A DNA stretch of 64,000 nt, taken from the NCBI GenBank assembly GCA_950097015.1, contig CATNEN010000001.1, positions 14,625,001 through 14,689,000 of the forward strand. The letters are read 5' to 3'. The first letter of the stretch is position 1. Each line of letters begins with the position of its first letter. This stretch comes from Macrostomum hystrix (lineage: Eukaryota > Platyhelminthes > Macrostomidae). A program made the position numbers and the translations under genes. Positions 33,510 through 42,227 of the stretch are shown here, in pieces. The notes under the pieces were generated by a model. That model had not been told where the DNA came from. It did not search any database and worked only from the letters and a program-made list of their open reading frames with translations.

Positions 33510-33680
33510 TCAGCCATTGATATTAGCTAATACATTGCAAACTATCGAGATGGGATCTGATTTGAAATGCACTCGTATTCAAAAAGGGATTTGATTTAAA
33601 GTGGGATTTGACAATGCGAATGAGGCGTGTGAGAAAAGAGAAGTTTGCTGAGGAGTGTGACTAGAAAGGGGAAGAGGAAA
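33510..33680 (+). repeat. Dispersed block, copy 1
   Basis: Shares GCCATTGATATTAGCTA, ATTTGACAATG and GCTGAGGAGTGTGACTAGAAA with 38,088-38,260, at the same relative order to the 309-bp block. Confidence 0.75.
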
Positions 33681-33994
33681 TAATGTGAAAATTGAGCAAT
33701 GAAACTATAGAATATAATCAAAGGAGAAAAGGCAGAACTGAGCTTCTGAGATCGGGTTTAAACTGGAACAGCATAGGACAATTTATTACCGTAGATATTG
33801 TTTAATATATCTACAAGCGGAATGGTATCTGATTGAAAATAGTATAATATTTTAATTGGGATTTGATGAAAATGAGTACCTCTGAGTTCTTCAAATGTAT
33901 GAAGTTTCAGATCAGCAGATCTGCAAGTCTTGAAGACTGATTATCGCTAGCTGACAAACTGACAGTTTGTGACAATACTGAGTATCCTAAGTTC

Positions 33995-34330
33995 TTAAAT
34001 TCGCCTTCTCTGTTCTATGCAGTGTAATTTAAATCGCATGAAAGTTTGCAACGATATGGTTCCCCTGGCATGAATCAATTTTCTCTTCCTGTACTTTTAT
34101 TGTAATACTTCTCAGTTCAACAAATAACCACTGTAAGATCTGCAAATAGTGGACTATTTTCACTCTGAGATTAGGCAATATCTCCCAGTTTAGCAAGTAA
34201 TCGTCAGTTCTTGACACGCGCCTTCTCTGTTCTATGCAGTGTATTTTAAATCGCATGAAAGTTTGCAATGAAATGGTTGCCCTGGCATGAATAAATTTTC
34301 CCTTCCTGTACTTTTATTATAATACTGTGT
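33995..34330 (+). repeat. Local ~105-bp direct repeat pair
   Basis: 34,005-34,112 and 34,220-34,327 share CTTCTCTGTTCTATGCAGTG, TCGCATGAAAGTTTGCAA and TCCTGTACTTTTAT. About 215 bp apart. Confidence 0.85.
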
Positions 34331-34451
34331 TAATCCAAGCGAAAGAAATGAGTCTGTAGTAAAAGTAAATGTAAGCAAATAATCAAAATCGTAGTTCATA
34401 ATCATTAAAAACAATTTATTATAACAACAATTTAGTTATCATAACAACAAT

Positions 34452-34996
34452 TTATTGTTTATTAGTCTTATAAATTTTCAATAAATTATCGCTTCGTTTT
34501 GCGTTCCTTGGTGCGGTTGCTGTTGTTGCAGCTGCTACTGCTGCTGCTGCTGCTGCTCCACTGATCCTGCTGCTGCTGCCCCTGCTGCTGCTGCTGCTGC
34601 TCCTGCTGCTGCTGCCCCTGCTGCTGCTGCTCCTGCTGCAGGCGTAATCTTCGGATCTGCTCCTGCAGCCTCTGTTCCTGTGCTTCCTTTTGCTTCTGCT
34701 GTTGCTGCTGCCGACGGTGGGGCACCGAGCGACGCGGTGAGGCCCACCGCAGAGGTAACACGAGACTGTATGAATTGAGTGTTAAGAATGTTGCAATGAG
34801 TGATAGAATTGTACCAATTTTAATGTCTAACTGAATGCCTGACGGAAGGACTTCGTGCAAATAAATGACCAAGCAATGTATAGAATTATAGGCAGACACA
34901 ATGTTACTTACTGGGTCCTCTGCGGTGGCCTTTTCGACCGCGACGTCCGCCGCCGCCGCCGCCGCCGCCGGCATAGTAGTTGTGGTTGATTTTCAT
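34452..34996 (-). CDS. Two-exon RNA-binding-type gene: Gly/Arg start, zinc knuckle, Arg/Ser tail
   Basis: Exon 1 (34,996-34,912) reads MKINHNYYAGGGGGGGRRGR then KGHRRGP and ends at CCCA|GTAAGT. Exon 2 starts at 34,765 after ATTCATACAG and, in phase, gives ISCYLCGGPHRVARCPTVG, a C-x2-C-x3-H-x4-C zinc knuckle. An Arg/Ser-rich region (SRSKRKHRNRGCRSRSEDYA, SRSSSSRGSSSR) follows to a stop at 34,452; AATAAA lies beside it. Combined, this resembles SR-type splicing or RNA-binding proteins. Caution: exon 2 is CAG-rich and also open in a Q-rich, coiled-coil-like frame (QEQRLQEQIRRLRLQQEQQQ, stop 34,486) and an Ala-rich frame. Only the first keeps phase with MKINHNYY. It is divergent from the RPA-like gene. 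Confidence 0.45.
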
Positions 34997-35641
34997 GGTT
35001 GTGGGCCTATTCAATGTTGTACGTCATATAAATATACTCCACCGTAAGGGCTGGAGTTCAACCAGTGCTCAAAACCCTGCAGATTAGCTTGGTCCATTCT
35101 GATTGGCTTAGAGCTGTTAGGCAGTCCAAAGTTGTCTCAGCCAGTTTGCGTCTAGAAGTTTTTTTGTATCGTCTAGACGTTACGTTGTAGTTGAGGTAGG
35201 ACAGCTTAATGCTGTGTGATTTGAGATTGGTGTATACAGTGGGTGGTGTTCTGCCATTTTGACTGGCTTAGCTTTATCAGCGCATTAGGGTATGGAATTG
35301 TACCATGGTTAATATCAAAGCTGTTTCTGATTGGTCAGCAGCTTTTGGGCCCACTCCTCACTTATGTTATTGGGGGTGGTGGATTTGAGGGGGTCTGGAA
35401 GCCAGAGGCGGTTGCCACACCCAATTGAAAGTGGCGTGAGTCATCGCACTTTTAAGTGCACGGTGGGTTGTTATTTTGAAATTAATATAGAGATATAAGC
35501 GACAGCGTTTGTTTTCCACCGACTTTTATATCAAACTAAACAGCCCTATCTAAGTGCAAAATTTTTGTTTTGTCATTTCCTATACTTTTCTGTATACTTA
35601 ACAGAGTTTTCACTTTTATATATATAGATAGCAAACTAACG
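34997..35641. promoter_or_regulatory. Shared promoter interval of a divergent gene pair
   Basis: The 645 bases lie between the start codons of the zinc-knuckle gene (minus) and the RPA1-like gene (plus). CCAAT-type boxes (ATTGG) occur at about 35,101, 35,332, and as complements near 35,422. A TATAAATATA stretch at 35,027 is 30 bases from the minus-strand ATG, so it may instead be 5'UTR. No other gene fits here. Confidence 0.4.
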
Positions 35642-37050
35642 ATGGAGTCGCCTGCCGGACAAGCTAAGAAGAGCAAAATGTGCGTATCTGCTCTGCTTCC
35701 GGGCCTGATGGAGGTTGCTGTCGTCGGCCTGGTGACGATGCTGACGACCATCAAGGACTTTGTCGGCAAGGACGAACCGGGCCAAGTGTTCTCCTTCGTC
35801 TTAAGTGATGACATGGGGGAAATTCGAGTGATCGTGTTTGGCACAGATCTGAGGCCACTTCTGGACGTCTGCCAAGCCGACGAGGCCGTGCGCATTACCG
35901 GAGGTTGGGTGAAGAAGGCAAATTCGGCGTACAACCGTACGGGTAACCAATACGAGATGACCGTATCTGTTGACAAATCTGGTGTTATTGCGAAGACAAA
36001 CGAGACGGTTTCTCGACGTGCAGCTATGTACAGGAAAATTAATGAGATTTCCGGAAGCCAGATTAACACGTGAGTAATATTGTTGACAGGTTATTATAGT
36101 CGCTTTACTCTAGGATCTTTGTGGCTTATTAGACTGCAGTTTATAGTTAACAGTAATAGTTACATAGTAATAGTAACAGTAATACATAGTTACAGTTTAT
36201 AGCTTGGCAGCTTTCGTGCAGTCGCTTTTAGTCATTTGTTTTCCATTTCCATACAACACAGGAATGTCGACGTTCGTGGAACAATCTCTGCCGTCGAGAA
36301 ACCGCGGGAAGTGAAAACTGGTGCCGGAAAGCTGGTCAACCTAGCGAAAGTGACGCTCGTGGATCAGTCTGGGTGCCAAGTATCGTGTACCTTCTGAGCT
36401 ACCTCTGCCACTAAGGTGACTAACTGGTCCGTGGGCGACGTTCTGGCCATTCGAGGTGCGCAAGTCCAGGAGTTCGCCGAAGCGGTTAGTCTCGGTTGTT
36501 CGAAAGCGGAAGTGCAGTATTGGCCAGAAGACTCTGCCGAAGTCTCTGATGTTTCCGACTGGTACAGACAGGCTGTGACTAGCCAACAGTGCTTCGAGTC
36601 AGTGCGCATGACCCAAAGTGTTCAACAGGAGAACAAGGCGTCACGAGATGACGAAATGGTGATGCAATACCCTGAGCGAATTTTTAGCCAATTCAACGGT
36701 GTACAACGAATCCGACTGCGTTTCGGAGACAAGGAGGTGAGTTTATTTGACGGAACTAACGCCAATTTTCTGCTCCGCGACTCTACCCTCTAACTGAGGG
36801 ACTGAATAATGCTGCTGACCACACCCCTATATTATGCATTTTCCATTGTCTAAAAGGATGCAAATATGGCGCGCACACGTATGCAACAATATTAGGACTT
36901 CCTAATTAAAGAGATTTTATCCCCCATTTCATTTCGCAGATTACATTCTCCCGAGACGGGCAATACAGGAGCCAGCAGGTCCTCACTTCTACGCCTAGAG
37001 CTGATGTGGCTGAGCATTACGGCGACTCGCGAATGTCTATGGACGAGTAG
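35642..37050 (+). CDS. RPA1-like single-stranded-DNA-binding gene, three exons, in-frame TGA
   Basis: Exons 35,642-36,069, 36,262-36,736 and 36,940-37,050 have GTGAGT donors, CAG acceptors and compatible phases, giving 337 codons. Exon 1 holds an OB fold like RPA70 DBD-A (GQVFSFVLSDDMGEIRVIVF, NSAYNRTGNQYEMTVS). Exon 2 holds a DBD-B-like fold (GTISAVEKPREV, VTLVDQSGCQVSCTF, GDVLAIRGAQVQEFAE). TGA at 36,395-36,397 stands exactly where the family has the W of TLWG. No DBD-C zinc finger or N-terminal DBD-F is present, so it is about half of RPA1 length. Such short RPA-like proteins are also known in Helitrons. It may be a recent pseudogene, a readthrough gene or an unusual paralog. Confidence 0.7.
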
Positions 37051-37126
37051 TTAGTTCGGACAAGGATTTCAAACTGAACTACTCTGATTGAGTGTAGCAT
37101 GGGTGAGACAGTTGCTGTGTAATTGT

Positions 37127-37435
37127 GTCTGTGAGATGTTGCAGTGAGTCGCCATCACAAGTTGAGCCGCCTGATGTGTAAATGGTGTATGATAGTTGAG
37201 CTCTGCCCATTGGCCCAATGAGTCACATCAGCGTAAATCCTGTTCCTTTTGGAGCAGGTTGACTGCATATCAATGGGCCTTGAGAGACGTGGTTGAAATA
37301 CGTGTTCGCTGCTTATCACGATTCAGAGGTTCTTCCACGATAAAATGGAGGGTATGCAGCCATGGTCTGAAGCAGCCTAATCGCAGACCTTAAATCTTGT
37401 GATGGCCGACTAAGCATGTTGAGCTGTGCTGTGGC
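37127..37435 (+). repeat. 309-bp duplicated block, copy 2
   Basis: Begins 77 bases after the RPA-like stop codon, so it may be part of that gene's 3'UTR. Near-identical to 31,176-31,484. Confidence 0.92.
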
Positions 37436-38087
37436 AAGAGTGAATGAACTTGCTTAATGCCGACCCCGGCTGTGAATGCTTTCCAAGCAGTAAAGCGTTT
37501 TGTGTGATGTTGAGTGCGTGAACTTAACTTGCCCCAGTGAATGCCTCTGACCAGCAGTACAGGGTAAAGCAAGCCAACAAGCAGTAGGATTGACACCATT
37601 ATTCTTGCAGTCAAATGCAATGAACTGTGCAATGATACTGTCTTGTTGGCGGAGCCTTCTGCAAGTTCATCATGTTTACTGTTTGTGTAAATATTTTAGG
37701 AGTAAGGCAGTTTTTTTTTCATTGAATTGAATTCTCTACATTTGATGTCTTCTTATAACGTCATAATGATATGCATTTATATAATAATAATTTTGCCGAA
37801 TGCTCAAACAATTATTAATTATTATTTTTTGTTTTCAATGTGTTTTGTAATTGAAAAAATACAAATAAATGTTTTAGTGGACAAAGACCAGTCCCATGAT
37901 TCATGAATCTACACTCCTGGTACCTGCCTTATTCTATTTTAAAAGACATTGTCAGGCATGCATTTGTAATGCAGAATGATACATAATGGATTACTAAGAA
38001 AATAGGTCAGATGAGAAATAGGATCTGATGAGAACTGGAATCATTAAGAAAAAGAAAGGAGATTAGAAATTGATCCATTGTTATTTA

Positions 38088-38260
38088 ATTAGCCATTGAT
38101 ATTAGCTATCCATTATGAACTATCAAAATGGGATCTAATTTGAAATATACTTTCATGTAAAATGGGATTTGATTCAAAATAAGATTTGACAATGTGAATG
38201 AGGCATATAAGAAAAGAGAAGTCTGCTGAGGAGTGTGACTAGAAAAGAGAGGGGGAATTT
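38088..38260 (+). repeat. Dispersed block, copy 2
   Basis: Counterpart of 33,510-33,680, ~80% similar by eye. Confidence 0.75.
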
Positions 38261-38269
38261 AGTATGATA

Positions 38270-39655
38270 ATCTGATATATCATATATCATAGCTATATAT
38301 AGCCAGTGTTAGCTTTATTAAAAGCGTCAAACCAAAGGTCGAAGGATGTAGCTCCAGTTGCTTTTGCAAAGTCCATTCACAATGAGATAGCTGCATTGAA
38401 CTGACTCTTTAAGTTATTTATTATAATAAGAGGGCCTCATTCAAGGGCAATAGTTGCAATGCTGAGCTACTTATTGTTCGGAACGTTGCAGTCGCAGTTA
38501 GTACGATGAGCAGGGCTTAGAAATTCACTTAAAAATGAAGAAAGTCAAAAATTTGTCTGAATGTGTATAAAACTGTAGTACACATGAGCAATACAAGCAA
38601 CAAGAAAATCGGAATAAAATTTCATTTCATTTTCAGTAACAACTACAAAAGTGCTCTGATATGCTCTGAAAATGCTCTGAAAAGTGCTATGTATAAAATG
38701 AGTAAGATAATTTTATGAAAAACGTTGATATATAAAAGCTCCAAACAAAGAAACCGTAAAAAAGCTGATAGTTTTGTTTTACCTAAAATTGCGTTAATAA
38801 CGATCTCCCAAAAAATTCCTGTTTTAAATAGAGAAAATTATCGTATTATTTTCACTTTTAAGTACTGAATATGGCTCCCCGAAGGGGGGCAAAAACTTGC
38901 TAGTTTTCATCCTAAATTCAGTAATTGGAGTAGCTTAAGTATAGACACTAGGAATAAACTAAGTCTGGGCTCTGTGGCAGAGTTGGTTGAGGTAAAATTC
39001 AATTGATGAAATTGGCGGGCCTTTCAGTGTAGGCGAATAAGAATGTACTCTCTGAGATGGCTGGCATTTTGAGCAGGAAAGGAATAAAATTTCAATGGTG
39101 AACTGTGCTTTTGCTTTTCAAGACTGGTGGTTGAAACTTGTTGCTAGAAAGAGCTTGAAGAGCTTATTTCAGGGATTTCATGTGATTTTCTTTTCGAAAT
39201 TCAAGAAACTGTGGATGCTGCAGTTGCTACAGTTTCTCGACAGTTTTTAAGCGAACGTACAGTGTTGCCTAGACTGCAACTGAGAGAGAAGGCCGCTAAT
39301 CAGTTTTTCGCACATTCTGACGTGGGGAGTTTTGGGCTGAGGAGGTGGGTCGGGCAGTCTGATTTATTTAAGAAAAAAGGGCGCGCACTGACTGAGGCGG
39401 TGAGGAGGCGGTCTGCTTAAACTATTTAGAATTTTTATTTGCTGAACTTCGCACATCTGCCTTGGCAGAGAGAGGAATGTGCTTACCAATAGGGCTGGCC
39501 TAGGGCTACCTCACTGTCCTCAAATGGACTATTCTGTTTTCACCTTATTTTAAGTTCACTGAGTTCTCTTTACATTGTCAGAGTTTGGCTGATTGTCAGA
39601 GTTTGGGAGTTTGGGAGTTCAACTTCCTCCAGAGGAGAAATTCAGCCATTTATAA
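38270..39655. other. No gene seen
   Basis: Short frames only. TGCTCTGA(T/A)A repeats three times near 38,650. Confidence 0.5.
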
Positions 39656-39683
39656 TAAAGCCAAGACTATTCTTGGCTTATTA

Positions 39684-39895
39684 TACAGCGTAGCCCGCGT
39701 GGTTGCCGCAGCCAGCGTAGCCCGCGTGGTTGCCGTAGCCAGCGTAGCCCGCGTGGTTGCCGTAGCCAGCGTAGCCCGCGTGGTTGCCGTAGCCAGCGTA
39801 GCCTGCGTGGTTTACCGTAGCCTGCGTGGTTGCCGTAGCCAGCGTAGCCCGCCTGGTTGCCGTAGCCACTGTTGCCTTCGTAGCCGCCGTAGCCA
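39684..39895 (-). repeat. 27-bp Gly/Tyr-coding minisatellite
   Basis: GTAGCCCGCGTGGTTGCCGTAGCCAGC-type units (27 bp, five to six copies) encode GYGNHAGYA on the minus strand. Upstream the same strand reads APGYGGYEGNSGYGNQAGYA, so a Gly/Tyr-rich protein segment is possible. One 26-base unit (TTTACC for TTGCC, missing bases) shifts the frame in mid-array. No start, splice site or partner exon supports a gene. Confidence 0.8.
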
Positions 39896-39912
39896 GGCGC
39901 CGTGTCAGACTG

Positions 39913-39985
39913 CAGCCGTGCTCTGTAGCGGTGCATTGTCGGGCTCTGCAGCCGTGCTCTGTAGCGGGGCATTATCGGGCTCTGC
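39913..39985 (+). repeat. ~37-bp tandem duplication
   Basis: TGCAGCCGTGCTCTGTAGCG and GGGCTC appear twice in succession beside the dispersed repeat copy 2. Confidence 0.8.
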
Positions 39986-40004
39986 TTCCTTTTTCCCTCT
40001 TGGG

Positions 40005-40941
40005 CGGGCTCAAGGTGTACGTGTCGAACTCCCTTTCCAATGGAGTTTTCCCCTATCCCCCTTTCGCAACTGCGGCCACGGGAGCGAGAGTGATGATCTA
40101 ATAATCTTACGCTTGCGTAATCACTCAGCCAGTGTTCTGTTTAATCTCTCCAGCCTCTGACTTCCTCAACTCACACAGATTCGGTTTGTCAGTTACTTAA
40201 TGTGTAGGCTGCAGTCTAATGTAAAGAATGTGTCTGATGTTCCATGAGTAGGATTCTGGCTACGGATTTTCATTCGAGTTCTTAGTACCACCTTTCTAGA
40301 CCCATGTAGCGAATTCAGGAATCCCCTTTTGAGGCGTGTCTCGATCCATTCTTGGGCTCTCACCCCAGTCTAAAACGGAAGTTGCAGAATGCCCTATTTT
40401 TGGCTTGTCTAGATCTGTGTGATAAACTGGGAGCCGTGTACTCCGGGGACCCAAGTTCCCAAATGTCTGCGGTGGCAACGTAGGCGCATTGGGTGCCTAC
40501 GATCAACTATCCGCTTTGCCGATAGCCTTTCCGCAGTTCTGTGACAAGAGCCTAGGCCGACTCGACCACCGCTACCAAGGTTAGGAGTCAGTTGCGCACG
40601 CACTACTGACGGCAGTAGACTAGTTAGCCCTGTCCTGTCCGATTCCGGGCAGTCCGACACCTCTCCTTAGACTTTTAGCCGGTTTCGAGCACAGCTTGGG
40701 GTAGGCACGGCAGTCATGCCTGTGGCCTATGGGACGAGTGGGACTGGCCAGCCTGAGGCCGATAGGACCACTCCCTGCATCCGCTGAACCTCCTTCTCTC
40801 CCTTCATCTCCTCCCTCTCTCCGCGACATCTCGCGTGCAGCTAGGCGGATACTTAAGTCGACTCTATCGCCCGCCTTAGGAGTATTCTCTCATGAGGGCA
40901 GGTCAGCGCTTGCAAAAGACCCAACCATTTCATCACTATTA
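40005..40941 (+). repeat. Dispersed ~0.92 kb repeat, copy 2
   Basis: Direct counterpart of 2085-3008. The right flank holds an unrelated small palindrome (ACAGAATA...TATTCTGT, 40,976-40,993). Confidence 0.75.
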
Positions 40942-41236
40942 AAAATAAGCGAAGTGACCACAGAACACAGAATACAGAATAGTGTATTCTGTGGACGTGA
41001 CTAGACGGAGCCTGAGTCGGACAAAACAACTTTTATTGCTTATTGCGCAATAAACAATCACTTGGGTTTTTATCTATTATACATCACCTCTAAATGATCC
41101 ACAGCTCTTTTTGTTAAGAAGAGTATTCTTTCTTTATACCGCTCATTATTTCGAACGTAAAATTTTGATTATCAAAATGTGCCTTTAACATTGCAAGTCA
41201 ACTTTAGTTTGTCAGCAGCAGCAGCATCAGCAAAAG

Positions 41237-41361
41237 GGCCCTGGCTCACCGTGGCTTGTTGAGCCACACACGGTGGGCCAGGGCCGATCTGTGGTGCTGT
41301 GGAAGGTGAAGGTAGGTGCCGGGTCATCTGCCAACTTCACCCCGCCCCGGCACCTACCTTC
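41237..41361. other. Two adjacent long hairpins
   Basis: Hairpin 1: arms 41,237-41,253 and 41,269-41,285, a 17-bp stem with one mismatch (GGCCCTGGCTCACCGTG). Hairpin 2: arms 41,308-41,323 and 41,346-41,361, a perfect 16-bp stem (GAAGGTAGGTGCCGGG) with a 22-base loop. GC-rich stems sit in otherwise AT-rich DNA. No gene overlaps them convincingly. Confidence 0.7.
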
Positions 41362-42123
41362 GTGCGCAAGAAAATAAAAAGGTTTGTCAAACAAGTTTTG
41401 CTTTTTTATACCAAACTTATTCGCAATTCTTAAAAGTTGTAAAATTTTTTTTAAATATGCTATTAAAAATCCTTCAAAAACTATACCTGGTTTTGCAGGT
41501 TTTTACTTTGCTTTAAAAACTTTATATTGGTGCTAGCTTGTAAAACGAAATCTCTTTCTAGCCATTAGCTACACGTCGTTTAACAAGCCGCAAGTTTCAA
41601 ACCACAAATGCTAACACAATATGACCGACCATAAAGCAAAATGCACTCACCTTTAATATGACAGTCGCTAAATGCTATAACGTAGTCTTTGTCGTACGTG
41701 CCGCACTTCGTGTTTAACCATGCAGCTCATTCCATTAGCCAACTTAAAGCATTCGTTTAAAGTTGGATGCATGCCCATGTTGCCATTGGATAAAGCCTTT
41801 ATTATAGTTGCATATTTTTACTAAATAATGATATTTACGTTGCTTGCCAAATACCTATTACGTAATCAAATTATCACCCTTGCGCCTTAAAACTCATTTT
41901 TGACCTTTAGATCATGCGCCTGTAAAACGATCAAGCGCGTATCTAGTTATACTGCATTTACATGGACATCTATGCCGTCGTGTCTTTATTTATTTCACAC
42001 TTATTTAGTTCCCACATATACTGCATGCATAACTATTTATAAATTGCTTTAATTTTGCATGAAACCAAAGATTTATTCAGTTATATATGCTGGACCTTGC
42101 TTTGTGTTTCCGCACTTCAGATG
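41362..42123. other. No gene seen
   Basis: AT-rich pre-integration DNA left of the retrotransposon; short frames only. Confidence 0.5.
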
Positions 42124-42227
42124 CATGCTTAGCTTTGACTTACTTGACTTAGCTGCAGGGGGCATCTTCCGGATGCAGCGGGGAGGCGTTGCCGCCCATT
42201 CCGCTAGCCCCTGGCGACCACGGGCAA

